Source: Rhabdophis nuchalis
Taxonomy: Eukaryota > Chordata > Lepidosauria > Squamata > Natricidae
Reading direction: 5' to 3'
Length of the DNA stretch: 64,000 nt
Assembly: GCA_039707465.1 (NCBI GenBank)
Contig: CM077648.1
Location: 29,329,119-29,393,118, forward strand
Shown: piece by piece, positions 12,327-26,200 of the stretch
How positions within the stretch are numbered: the first letter of the stretch is position 1
Layout: each line of letters begins with the position of its first letter
Translations under genes and position numbers: made by a program
Notes under the pieces: generated by a model
Databases searched by the model: none
Told to the model about the DNA's origin: nothing
Seen by the model: only the letters and a program-made list of their open reading frames with translations

Positions 12327-15300
12327 ATTATTATTATTATTATTATCCTTTCTCATTTAAAACTACAAGAAATTTATAACTATAAAACTCAATTTGAGAA
12401 GTAGATTCTGGACATTCAGGACAATGCTACATCAACAACCCTTTTCCAAATGGTAGCTACCTTAAAAGTTTAATACATGCAACAGTTAAGTGCTTTCTCG
12501 ATATATGGCAAAGGATCCTTATCTAATCTTTTTTAGACGTATGCAACTTCATGGAATCAGCAGTATTGCACAGTGTTATGTGGAGTTACAGCTTTTGCAA
12601 ATCTACTGGGCTTTCTGAAAGAACTTCTGCCCCCTAAAGGTCCAATTTTCCAATAATGATTCAGAAACTGTTAAAGGTAGCAAAGTGATACCAAGGTGAA
12701 TAATTCACTTGCAAGAAGTATTATATTCCATCCCAATCAGATGAAGAATTAGAAGCAACTTTGTACTGATTTTGCTCCTGCTTTTCCACTCCATCAGGAA
12801 GGACCTATTCTTTTTTCAAAATATTCCTATTAATATTCCTATTCCTTTTTTAAAATATGGATTCAATATACATGCATATAGTGTACACACACACACACAC
12901 TGATGTAGCTAGTTCTGGATTCATAATTCAATTGCTTGATTAGAAAGGCTTTCAGGACCCAACTTACGGTAGTTTTATCCTTGCTCATTCAGCATTCTCT
13001 TGACAGCAGTCACCCAACAGGCATTCCTGAACAAACAAGGCACAGGAAACAATATGCTGCAGCTGATAGCGGTATCCCAATCACAGGACTGGCAATGCAC
13101 CCTGACTAAGAGCTCTTGGCACTGCAATTACACAAATATGTGCACCCTGGAACTGGAAGTGAGCTAACAGGTGGAATATTTTAGTGAGAAGCCCAAATTA
13201 TTTTTATACGCACTACATGATAGTACTGCCAGCTTTTTATAGATACTTTCAAAAGATAAAGCATTAATATTTGTAGTTACTTACTGGGCCACATTATCCC
13301 TTTGAGCAATATAGCAATTATTGTAATATGTGCACATTTTGTATTTCGGGCAGTATAGAATAGCTTTGGAGAAAATCTGACAGCTGCGGAAACAAATAGG
13401 AAACAGCTTAACTTGCCCAATAGAGAGGGCCACGTAGTTTGTCATATAGGGCAGGAAGGAGAAAGCATGGAAGACATTTTGAATAAAGGCCTTATCCTTG
13501 AAACACAGCGGGTATTAAAATGTTTGCTATTATGGTTAAGCTGGATTGGATCTGTTGTGTGTTTGTCTAAGTGGTTTGTTATGCCTGTCAATATCTAAAA
13601 GCTGGATATTTATATAATCTATATTATATCATTATTTATTAAATTATACAATTTATATAATTTCTCCCAAAGTGCTCTCAAAAACATGTGTAAAAAACTT
13701 GAACCAAGGAAAATGAAATTTGGTACACACATAGACAATAGCAGAGTTGGATGGGACCTTGGAGGTCTTCTAGTCCAACCTCCTGCCTAGGTAGGAAACC
13801 CTATACTGTTTCAGACAAATGGCTATCCAACATCTTCTTAAAGATTTCCAGTGTTGGGGCATTCACAGCTTCTGAAGGCAAGCTGTTCCACTGATTAATT
13901 GTTCTAACTGTCAGGAAATTTCTCCTCAGTTCTAAGCTCTCCTTGATTAGTTTCCACCCGTTATTTCTTGTTCTGCCCTCCGGTGCTTTGGAGAATAGTT
14001 CGACTCCCTCTTCTTTGTGGCAACCCCTGAGATATTGGAAGACTGCTATCATGTCTCCCCTAGTCCTTCTTTTCTTTCAACTTGACATACCCAGTTCCTG
14101 CAACCGTTCCTCATATAATCAGCACTCTCAAATTTGGCATTGAATTGTTGAGTCAATTTTTAAAATTTTCTAAGGTTGATGAATATACTAGGCTACCTAC
14201 ACTAGAATGTAGACTATTCTAAAACATTCTTCATTACTTTATGTTAATAGTTGTCAAGAATTTACCCATACCATAGGATAATTAATATAAGATAACATAA
14301 TAATGAAATGAAATGTAGTACAGATCTGGGCATGGAAATAATCCTATGAATCCCCTTGCCCCCACTTTTTATGTCTGCAGTATAAACCAACTGGTTTGGC
14401 ATTAATGACCTCCTTCAGCACAAGACGTAATATCCAGGACCAGGAAAAATAAGTATCAGAAAGGGAGAAAGCATAAATATATATTGCATCTAGACGTACC
14501 CAGTTAATAGTAACCTAGTTATGAGTTTCATTGAGATGACCAACACAATACAGTTGACAAGCTCCTTTTTGATTGTGAAGAAAATACTGATGAAATTCCT
14601 TCAACAGGTCAATCAAGGTTCTGGTAGTAAAGTATAATATACACATTGGCTGCTAATGAGCACTTACTATAAGTCAAAGCAAGACATTTGAGAAAGGTGT
14701 GAATTTAGATAGACTTCCTTTTCTGCATCACCAAAGCTTAACACATAAATAACATTTCCTGTAGATTTGCAGGCAAAACAGGACATACGTGACTTTTTTG
14801 CTTGTTGGAAGGAAGAAAATCTCTTGAGGCAAGCATAAGGTAAGAAAAACAGGCTCTGCCTATTTCCACAAACATTTTGAGTTTTTAAATCTTGATTTTG
14901 AGGGGAAAACAATCATAAGTAGAACCAAGAACAAATTGATTGCTTCATTTAACAATATGCCCCAAAGTCTACAAATCTATCGACTGATTATTCAAAACTA
15001 TGGAACAAAATTAACCTGAAATATTTTTCATTTATGTACAGAGTACCTGTAGCTTTAATTCACCATGATGAGACTTCAAAGAATACATTGTTCCTTTGGG
15101 GTTGGGAAGAACTGCTCATTCTACAAGTTCCATTATATCAGTGGTGGGTTCCGGATCCCGGTGCAACTGGTACGGTGCAATGGGGCCAGGCATGCACCAC
15201 ATGAACGCATGCAGCACGCGTGCACATGCCACATGCGTAGTTACTGCACGCAATGCCTTTGCGTGCTTCAGCTGCTCGGTGGAGCGTTGCGCAGGTGGCG

Positions 15301-18300
15301 TATACTCCGTGCCGGTACGCGGAAGCCCTGAAAACCTCAAATACCAGTAAGAGCGCGGGCAGGCGAGCCCTCCGGAGCACCGGAACGGAACGGTCGTAAC
15401 CCACCACTGCATTATATCCACAAGAAATTTACTTGAATGAAAAGTTTTAAGATCCACAGACCAGTAAAATAATCCACTATAGTTTAGCAGTTAGGCTCTT
15501 CCTTTCAGTTACAGTTATAAGTTCTAATAAAACCTACAATTTCCTTTAACATATGAATAATCAACCTTAGATATCAAAAGAGTAATTTAATTATTTTAGA
15601 CTAAAGTAGGGATTTACAAAAAGAATTGCTCCTTCTGAAACTAATTAAAATCAAGCATATCATAGCGAAAATTATGATCAAGGAGCAGACACCCCCCCCC
15701 TTTGGTGTCTGCTCCTTTATTCATCAGAGAAATATTGTTCCACATCAGCAATCTTAAGTAACAATGTAAATTGTAGTTCTACATATCTTGAGGCCATCAA
15801 TTCACTGAAGTCTTCTGAATAGAAATAAATAAACTTTGGCACTAAAAAGTCTTATGATATCACACCCTTTGAGGATTTTGCCCAAACCTCACAGGACTAC
15901 ACTTGGCTATAAGCACACACCAAAACTTCTAAACTGGCGCTCCTTGCTTCACTGGAAAACTATTTCTATCAAATGTGGCACTTCAACATTTGAGAATACA
16001 GATCGTCCTTGACTGACGAAGGCAATTGGGACCTGGATTTTCATCTCTGAGCAATGCAGTCATAAAGCATGCTCATATCTTTTAGTGACAGCAATTCCCT
16101 GCTGTCTTGGAGGGCAGCGTTGACTGAATCCTATGATCATTAGGCAAGGCAAGCTCTTGCTGCCTTTCCACAACAAAATCAGTGGGAAAACTGGCAGGAG
16201 GTTGCAAGTCCCAAGAGCAGAGAGAGATAAGTAGGGAAGAGAATGAGGGGGTATGGGGAAGGGTTGGAGAAGGTAAACAAGAGGGATGACATGGGAAGGG
16301 GTGCAAAGATGTGAGTGGGTACATGAGAGGCATCATGTGGGTCAGAAGAGTGCACATGGGCAATTCAAGAAACACTGCCGGGTGCATGAGAGGGGATGCA
16401 TGGGTTGGGAATGCATGAGGTGTTGGAACCTAGGGCAATGGGGCCGGGGGCCGGTATGTGGGAGGGGAGACTTACTCAAGACCTTACTTGCCAACTTCCC
16501 TATTGACTTTCTGGAGTAGTTGGCAGAAAAGACTGCAAATAACAATCATGTGATTGCATGGTGCCTGGCAACTAGTCGAAAGTACAAATGGATTGCCAAG
16601 CATGCAGATCACAATCATGTGACCAATGCTGAGGTGGCTGGCACTGTAAAGAGTGATTTAAAAAACCCCACCATTTGTTCGGTGCCATCATAATCTGGAA
16701 TAGTCACTTATTGACTAGTCGTAATCAAGAACTACCTGTTTTCATTTCTTTCATGCCCGCTATGAAGAATTACAGATACCTGGAAATATGGAGATGAAAT
16801 TTGCACTCAATAAAACATAAACTCTGAAAATACACATTAGGCTCAAATAATAGTGTTAATAATTCTCAAGGATGTTTGACATTATTTGTGCATAGCTTGT
16901 ACACATTTATTGGGAAGACAAAAGTAATTCACATTAATATCTGAAGAATTGAATGATTGACTGGTAACATATCACAGAAATTGAACAGTCTGTGTAGTCT
17001 TTAGGAGTATAACATGGCTTGTTGGCAGGTAATCAATCAATCAGTCAATCAATCCTTTGTAATATTTATACACAGCAGGTTGAACTTACTCGAAGCAGAA
17101 ATAGACCCAGTGAACTCAAGGACTAAGGTTGAATTTCCTATATTATTCGTATTTAAAAAATGCAAATTAACTGATTTCTGACAGAAATTTAAAACAGTTC
17201 CTTACCTTATTTTCCTCCAAAAATTTCAATTTAATTGATACATCATTGCGCATTTTGTCATATTTTTCTTTATGTATTTGGAATAGTTGTTGTGATTGCT
17301 CTATCTTTGGCAAAGTATTAGCATCCCGGGGCCCAAGATTCAGTTCTTCTAGATCTGTACGGTAAGCATCATATTCAATCCTGAGAATAAAAGAATTAAC
17401 ATGCAGAAATATTCACTGAACTGCAAAATTTAATTGGAGAGCTAATATAGAACAATGGTTATGGTGCTGGGCTAGAACTGGGTAGACTCAAGTTCTAAAT
17501 GGTTATTAGGAAAAACAATTGAAAGTTATGTATCCTATTTTGAGTTTTTGTTGGGGAGAACATAACTCTAGTAAAAACAAAACTTAATTTTATATCAGTT
17601 ATAAAACCTTGTAGTGACCAAAAGCTATACTCTGTTACAATGTACACTCTTGTTCAATGTTTTATTATTATTTTTACTTTATTTTATGCTTTGATCCTGT
17701 AATTGATTGAAGCAGCCAACAAATGAATAAAATGGAAACTTTAAAAATCATCCCTACCAGTGTGGTTCACAAATTATCAAATGTTTATTGATTTTAACAG
17801 GACTGCTTTAGAATACATCTCTGATCCAACACTACGCTGTATTAAGAAGTAAATTCAATGTTCAATAAATAACTACTTAAATTAAAATAAATACTAATAT
17901 AGAAGCCATTACCTGGCAGTTTCATACTGCTTCACCGTCAGTAGAGTATCCTCAATAGTTTTATTTACCAAAGTGTTCACACTAGCTATAAAAAAATTAA
18001 TTGCGCCAAGGAGAGTTTCACCATTTTTAGCAAGTAGCTTCTGTGTATCTGCATTGTATCCAAATTCCTCCTGTTAATATATAATTTTGAAACACTTAAT
18101 TCTTCTTTATTAAATTGTACTGGCATTATAACAGTAATCAAGATATTTTAATCCTCAATATGAAAGCAACCTAGTTAGCTTATGATCTGCAATAGGTTTG
18201 TCTCATTGCAACTGTTTTTCATTCTCCTGGTACTCCCAGGAGCATAGCACATGCTTCTTGATTTCAATAGAGCATGAATGGATTGCTTTTTTTCTGTGTA

Positions 18301-20181
18301 TAAAACGTATTACAAAATACGTTTACAAAATAGTAAAGTCAATAACTCAAAATAACCATCTCCAATCCTAGAACATTTTGTGCGAATTAATTAGCAGTAT
18401 CAATTCGTATTGGTACGCAATGTGGAAGGCAGGCATTATTGGATTTAGTTCCATTAAGCTACCAGTTATAGGGAATGTGGTGGCTCAGTGGCTAAGACAC
18501 TAAACTTGTCGATCAGAAGGTCAGCAGTTCAGCAGTTCGACTCCTTAGTGCCACGTAATGGAGTGAGCTCTCATTACTTGTCCCAGCTAGTGCCAACCTA
18601 GCAGTTCGAAAGCATGTACAAATGCAAGTAGAAAAATAGGAACCACCTTTGGTGGGAAGATAACAGTGTTCTGTGCACCTTCGGCGTTTACTCATGCCGG
18701 CCACATGACCATGGAGACATCTTCGGACAGCGCTGGCTCTTCGGCTTTGAAATGGAGATGAGCACCATCCCCTGGAGTCGAGAATGACCAGCACATATGT
18801 GCGAGGGGAACATTTACCTTTACCTTACCAGTTAATGGATCCAACATCTTTACTAGTTGGATTAAACATAAATGCAGGCATTTCAGCAGAGGATGAAGAT
18901 AATTAATACAAATGAAATCTTACATGGAGTTCTAATGATTTCAAACTTAAGTCTGCAAAAGCCTCTCCAAGCTGTCTTTGAGTATGCACCATCTGGGAAA
19001 GTTGAGTTGATAGAGTTTGCGCCAATTTCAGGACATTCTCATACTTCTTTTTGTTCTCCCTCAATATTTCAATTTGAGCTTCTAGCTCAAGATCTACAGT
19101 TCGTGATCCCCGGCCCAGCTTCTCTGAGATTATTTGACGAGTACACTGTAAAATTTGAGACAGAAGCTTAAATTAAGTTTTTTAGTTTCTTACCCATACA
19201 GTTTATGTGAATTATTTAAATTAACATCATTCATGTTACAGAGTTAATATAAAATTGTTCTAAAAATATTGCACTTAAAAAAAAATTATCTACATACCTT
19301 CCTAAAGTTTAACTATTTTAAAGAGTAAGTTCATCTAATTAAGAAAAAAAAAGCTGTGCTGAAAATCAACTGAAGAAGTTACTGATAAAATCTTCTAGTA
19401 ATGAATACACATACAATTCCTAAGTCACTAAAATAATATGTTGCAGGCCGTAAATATGAACATTTGAAATATGGGAAGTATATGCTATACCCAGTTTTAA
19501 ATTCAACATATCCAGCTGGCAACTATATTTGACAGCAAAATATGTAGTTCTAAGCACTGGCTAAAAGAATTACTTACTTCTATGGGATATATAGCATCAT
19601 TCAATCACTCTATTACTTGCCATGCATTGGGAAGAATTATTAAATCTTGTTTTCAAATCTGCTCCCAATTTGGGAATAGGAGGGCATTACAGTTAATCGA
19701 CTGAGTAATTTACTGGGAAATCTTTCCTCTGTTCAGAGAGATCCTTTCTCAACCACTCAGTATTCAATACAAAATTATGGTCATAAATCGAGGACTACCT
19801 ATAGATCAGGGGTGGGTTTCAAAATTTTTGGAACAGGTTCTGTGGCTTGCTGGCCATGTGACTGGGTGGGAGTGGCTTGCCGGCCATGTGACCGGGTGGG
19901 AGTGGCTTGCCAGCCATGTGACCGGGTGGGAGTGGCCAATTTGGAAAATGGGAAACTCACTTAACAATGGTCTTGGTTAGCAACCAAACTTTTGGGCTTA
20001 ATTGTGGTCATAAGTTCTCTCTCTCTCTCTCTCTCTCTTTCTTTTTCTTTCCTTTCTGTCTCTCTTTCTTTTTTCTCTCTTTCTCTCTGTCTGTCTTTCT
20101 TTCTCTTTCTTTCTCTCTCTCCCACCTTCTTTTTTATCTTTCTCTCTCTGTGTCTCTCTCTCCTTTGTTTGCCCATCTGTC

Positions 20182-20212
<31 letters not shown>

Positions 20213-23200
20213 CTGTCTGTCTGTCTGTCTCGCATTCAGGCACTTAAATCACTCATTCTGTGTCTCTGTCTATCTTTCTCTCCCTCCCTCCCACTCTCTC
20301 TCTGTGTGTGTCTGTCACTCTCTGGTTCCCCCCTCCCTCCCTGTCTCTCTGTGTGTCTGTGCCTCTCTCTGTCTGTCTGTCTCCCCCCCCCCCCCACAAA
20401 CCTCCTCAGCTCCAGGAAGTAGCCTGACCGGCCCGCCAGCCCGCTGGCTGTATTTATTCGCTCTCTCTCTCACCCATTCACCGGACGAAGGAACCTGGCG
20501 TCCGATGGGTGAGCGAGCAAGCGAGCGAGCGAGCAACCGCGGCCAGCGGGCCAGAGGATTTTTGGGGCGCGCAGCAACTTTCCTTACCCGCCCGCCGGCC
20601 AGTCGGCCACTCACTCGGACCCAGTGGCGTAGCGTGGGTTGTCAGCACCCGGGGCAACTTCCTCCCTCTGAACTCAATACAACTCCATGGACTCCAGTTG
20701 TACAGGCGGGGTGGGCGCGCCGAGCTCCGGGAGCGCGCCTTAAAGAGACAGAGCCGACTTCAAAGCGAAAGCGCCAGTGCGCCTGCCTTGGGGGGGGGAG
20801 AACGGCTGCCACGCGCGCCGGATTAGTCTCTGGGGTGCCCCCCCCAAGGTGCGTAGGGCCTGCAGCCCCCACGATCCGCTCCGAAAGCAACCCAGGGGAA
20901 AAAAGGATCGACGGCCCGGTCTCCCTCCCTTCTCCTCGGAGCGCTGCGCTTGCGAGGCTGCGCTTCTTTCTTTTGCCCATCGATTCGGGACGCGCAGCAT
21001 CTCTCGGACCAGGCGGGGAACGAAAGGGAGCTGCCTGACTACCCGCTTAAACGGCAACGCGAAGGAATGATTTGTTGGTCGGCTTTGGCTGCAAATCCCC
21101 GAGAGAGTGAGTGAGTCAGGCAGGGGCAGAGACAATGGAATTTTTTTGTTTTGACGGAGCAAGCCACGTGTTCCGGAAGTACCGTAACTTCCGGGTCCAT
21201 CGTCCAACGGGATCGGCCAGGATCTGTAAATTTTACCATCGGGCTCGCGCGATCCTGGCCGATTCCCCAGAAACCCACCCCTGCTATAGATATCAAACGC
21301 ACAAAAATAAAACAAAAACCGTGGTTAGCTGTAGTGACGCAGTGGTTATAGTACAATACTACAAGTTACTTCTGCTGACTGCCAGCTGCCTGAAATTTGG
21401 CAGTTCGATTCTCACCGGCTCAAAGTCGACTCAGCCTTCCATCCTTCTGAGGTCAGTAAAATGAAGACCTAGATTGTTGGGGGCAATATGCTGACTCTGT
21501 AAAATGCTTAGAGAGGGCTGTAAAGCACTGTGACGCGGTATATAAGTCTAAGTACTATTACTATTGCTAGAAACACCACTTTGTGGCTTATACTATATCT
21601 TCCTAAAATGAAAAATGTATTAACCTGACAGAGTATTTCCAGGTTGAGAGGAATATTTTAATTCCATTAAGAATTTAGATGACAATTCTGCTAGATAAGA
21701 CTAAAATCTGAAGAAATAAAATGCTTTTCACCCATTTTGATTATAGATACATGCATACCTTAAGAGTAGGATAGTTATCATAAATAACTAATTCTTCCAA
21801 ATTAAAGTAACGACAAAGAACCTTACTGGAAACTGTGTGCATGGTGACATAAACATTTCTCCACCCTAAAATTTGAAAACGGAAACACAAATTGCCTTGC
21901 ATTTTGTAACCTTGTCTCTATACAGATAATCCTCGATTTACGATGACAATTGAGCCCAACATTTTTGTTGCTAAATGAGATGAATTTTGCCCCATTTTAT
22001 GGCCTCCAACCAATAGCTTCTCCTTCAGGAATCCACGCCACCTGGCACAGTCAGATTTTAAAGCCTTCTTTTCCTGAAGGCTAAAAGAGAGAAGGTGGAT
22101 CTTACATTCTCCGGGAAGATATTCCAAAGGGTAGGAGCCATGGTAGAAAAGGCTCTTCTCTGGATCCCACCAGCCGAAATTCCTTGGCGGATGAGATCTA
22201 CAATAGGTCCCTTCTGCCAGCCCAAGTGGGATGAGCTGATCTCACTGGGAAAAGACAGTTCCATAGGTATCCCCGACCTATGCCATAAAAGGCTTTGAAG
22301 GTAATAACCAAGACCTCTGAATGGCCTCTAAAAATAAATTGGCAGCCAGTGCAGCTCATGTAACAGTGGTGTTACATATGTTACAATGCGGGCCTCCAAA
22401 ACTGTGTCCACTACTGCATTCTGGACCAATTGTAACTTCCAAATATTCTTAAAGGGTGATCAAGAGAAGGTAGCAATTGGTGAACCAAAGAAGTTGTGCA
22501 AAGGGTCTCTTAGCCATGATTGCCACCTGTTCTTCAAGCAGGAGTCGTGAGTCTAGAAGACCCCTCCAAGTTGCGCACTGGGTCTGTTTGTGGTAGTATC
22601 ACCCCATCCAGAATTAGCAATAAACCACTTATCCACAACCACTCTGTCCTATTAGGGTTCAGTTGAAGTCCCCCATCTAGGCTCCTGCAACCTTCAGGTA
22701 ACACGAAAGGGCATCCACAAGCAAGTATGAACAATGAGACAAATTTCAGATATTCAGGAATTGTTAGGTAACTATTTAGAATGACCCCATGTCTCGCTTT
22801 AACCCACTTACTTAGGGCTGCTCAGTAATTTAGTGTTTTGTAATATCTCAATGTCTCATTTGAATCCAACGAAAGTGACACAGGCTTAAAAATAACCTTA
22901 GAAAAATAAACTATAGGAAACAAATTGCTTTCCTTGCTAAATACCACTGCTGCAAGAAGTTTCTTCCCATTAAATTACCGTAGCAGAGAAAGAATATTAT
23001 TTTTACTGCCTATCAGCCTTCAAGTTGAAAATGCAAAATTTCATGGCAGGTGAAATACCCGAATCACTTGGCTACTGCAATGAAACTAATACAAACCTTG
23101 TATGTATTTAAACTCCATTTTCTTACAAGCTCCAGTTTTTCCATAGCTGGATTCTTTACTTCCTCTGCTAGAACAACGGGTCCACTTTTCTGCTGCATTC

Positions 23201-26200
23201 TTGGATTGCCTATTTGGAAATCACAGGTAAGTGAGTCAAAGCTTATTTAGAGCTCTTTAAAGAGAGATAAGCCAACTTTATTTTCAGCATCGCACAATAA
23301 TTTGATTAGGGTAAAGTCTGAAAAATAGCATTACTTGCATTGAAATCACAGCTAGCAGTAAATTAGAATTAAGTAACTGCAAAATATTCTGTGGATTCTC
23401 ATGTTTTGTTTGCATTAAGGGACAATTAAATATTAAATATAAATAATTCTTCCAGAAATGTACAGAAAGGCACATAGTCTCTTCTATTTTCATCACATGC
23501 TCATGTTTTACTAACAGGCCACTCCTTTCCAGCGATGTAAAGCAATCATGAATCAAAAGCTATGTTTTGGACTGAGAGATTCAGCCCATGGTCATTCCTT
23601 TGTGACATTCTGCAGAGCTCAGTACTCTCTCTACTCCTTTTTAACATCCCCAGGAAGCTACTGAATGAGATTATTCACTATCAATGGTTAAGGTATCATC
23701 AATATGCAGATAATACTCAACTTTACATCTCTACCCTTAGTGACCAATTGCTGCTGGTGCTGCCCTCTTACAATGGCTGGAAGCTGTGGGGGCCCTGATG
23801 GGGATCAACAAGCTTCGACTAAACCCTGGCAAGACTGAACAACTTTGAGATCATGGAGCTCAGAGTTCTGGGACTCTGTAACATCTTTAGTTCTGTAAAA
23901 ACGCAGGAGGATATGTCTAAGGCAGGTATAGAGATAGATTGGTGGGCTTATGCTCAAATACAATCAATAACCAGAAGGGATAAAGGGAAGAAAGGAATAT
24001 ATAGAACAGCACAGGAATTGGATAAAATCTTATTGGGATCAGAAAAGAAATTATTGTCCAGATGTTATCAGTTTCTGATACAACGATGGATTGGTGAGGA
24101 AGTAGTTAAGGACTCTATGATTGCCTGGGGAAAGAATCTAGGGTCCTCTCCCGACCTGGATAAATGGGATGAAATCTGGACCAAAAATATGAAGCTTACA
24201 CTGGCAACCTCCTATAAGGAAAATATTTATAAAATGGTCTATCACTGGTACCTTCCGCCGGCAAGGATTGCTAAAATGTATCCAGGAACGTCCCCAGTGT
24301 TGGAAATGTGGAAATAATAAAGGGACTTACTATCACCAATGGTGGACTTATCCCCAAGCTGGTAAATATTGGTCAAAGATTAGGAAATGGATTATAGAGA
24401 TTACAGGATATTCAATTGAGATGAAACCAGAGGTCTTTCTACTGGGAATGAAACCCGATAAAATAAACCGGGACAAATGATATCTGACCCTCCATATCAT
24501 CACAGCAGCTAGGATATTATTTGCGCAGGAATGGAAAAACGAGTTGGAAAATTACAGAATTTGTGGAAGCAGACCGTCTAACGAAACTACTGAGGAACCA
24601 GATGGATACGGATTACTATAACTGCTGGAATTTATGGTATAATTGGATGAAACAAAGAAAGGGAAATCAAAAATAGTCCTAACTATTGTTTGGAAGTTAT
24701 TGGCTTAATGGATGTATATTCATACATGCTTGTTGCAATATATAGTTGGAGTATGCATAATGGAAAAAATCTGGTTTTTTAAAAATTGTAAATAAACTTC
24801 TAAAAAAATATATATCTTTAGTTCTGGATGGGTAGTTGCACTACCCCGAACGAACCCAGTGCCCAACTTGGGGGTACTCCTGGACTCTCAACTCCTGTTC
24901 AAAGAGCAGGTGGAAGTTATGGTCAGAGGAGTCTTGATGTAACTTCCTGTTGTGCGCCAGTTGCATCCTTTCCTGGATTGGGACTTCCTGCAGTCAGTCA
25001 CTCAAGCCCGTCATCTAAGACCTAGACTACTGTGCTCCACATAGGACTACCCTTGAAGAGTACTTGGAAGCAACAACTGGTGCAGAATGCAGCAGTACGG
25101 AAAGCTCTTGGGGCTCGCAGACAGGCTCCTGCCACACTGCTGCTCTCCAGGCTACATACAGTTTCTTCCAGGTGCAATTCAAGGTGTTGGTAATTTCCTT
25201 TAAAGCCCTGTAGGGTCTGGGTTTAGATCACGGGTGTCAAACTCACAGCGTCACATTGCTGTCATGTGACTTTTGCAACATTTTTTCTTTCACGGAGCTG
25301 GGGTGGGTGTGGCCTGCGCATTACGCATACGGCCTGTTGGCCGCTAGTTTGGCACCCCGGTCTAGACTATCTGTGGAACTGTTCAACCCAACGGCATCAG
25401 TGATCCATCAATTATAGTTTATGCCTCTGTATGGTTAAAACAATATTAATGATTGAGTATAATGTATAAATCCAACAACATATAAAGAAATCATTAATGG
25501 AAATGTACCATTTATCACAACATTTTGGAATGGATGCCAGAAACCTGGACTTTAGATCAGATTTCCAAGTTTGCTTTTCATACTGTTGTGGGTGATTCAA
25601 TTATTCCACATTACCGTTTTTATGTTCTGTTAAGGCATATAGGACATACACAGATAGATAGGAAACCCTTTTCATCCCGAGAGTTGCATGGCACATGTGC
25701 CAACCTTTGTCAAGGAAGCAAAAGCCAACCTACAAGTGGATACACCAATCCTGTTCCCTCCCAACACACACATGTGTGCATTTATCCTCTCAAGTGTTCC
25801 ACTGATGCCAAGGACTAGTTTTTAGGTGGGAGTCGTAAATTAGCAACTCCTTCTTCAGATGCTATCTCTTCTGAGATTTTTCTAAGCAAAAATGTATCAC
25901 TTAAATGATAAAAAGCCTCTTTTTAAAACTCATCTATTTCAGGTGTGAATTGAGAATCAGGCATTCAAAGCACAAGTAGCTGGCGACATTTCTGTTCCAA
26001 AGTGACTCCAGTGACTGCTACAAACACATTGGTATGAAAGAGAAAAATCTATGATTTATTCTATTAGAAAACAAGCACAATTACATATCTAAATAATTGA
26101 GTTTTCCAAACCAGATTCATACTTCTTTATAGCTTAATATCCTTTAATTTGTTTTCCATAATCCTCAAAATTCAATTATAGCAGTGTAATCCAGCTATTC

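Larger units (their letters stand above)
19807..21283. mobile_element. 1.48-kb hAT element carrying microsatellites and a GC-rich core
   Basis: Inverted ends CAGGGGTGGGTTTC, bounded by the 8-bp duplication CTATAGAT (19799-19806 and 21284-21291). In order it holds a 3 x 30-bp tandem repeat, a TTGGGCTTAATTGTGGTCAT block, about 380 bp of CT/GT/CTGT microsatellite, then about 880 bp of CpG-rich unique sequence with ETS-like hairpins. A long 348-codon frame across the microsatellite is low-complexity and not a gene. It lies in an ARFIP1 intron. Its right end is homologous to the left end of 61614-61999. Confidence 0.9.

Noticed and set aside
19844..19933. CRISPR-like repeat array
   Set aside because: Contiguous 30-bp tandem units without spacers, inside a transposon in a vertebrate genome.
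19992..21038. 348-codon plus-strand open frame
   Set aside because: Its first half is a translation of CT/GT microsatellite (Ser/Leu/Val/Cys runs) and the rest is GC-rich transposon DNA with several frames open at once.
23853..24480. Host gene from the 154- and 70-codon plus-strand frames
   Set aside because: They match the L1 ORF2 C-terminus, are frameshifted, and sit inside a target-duplicated insertion.
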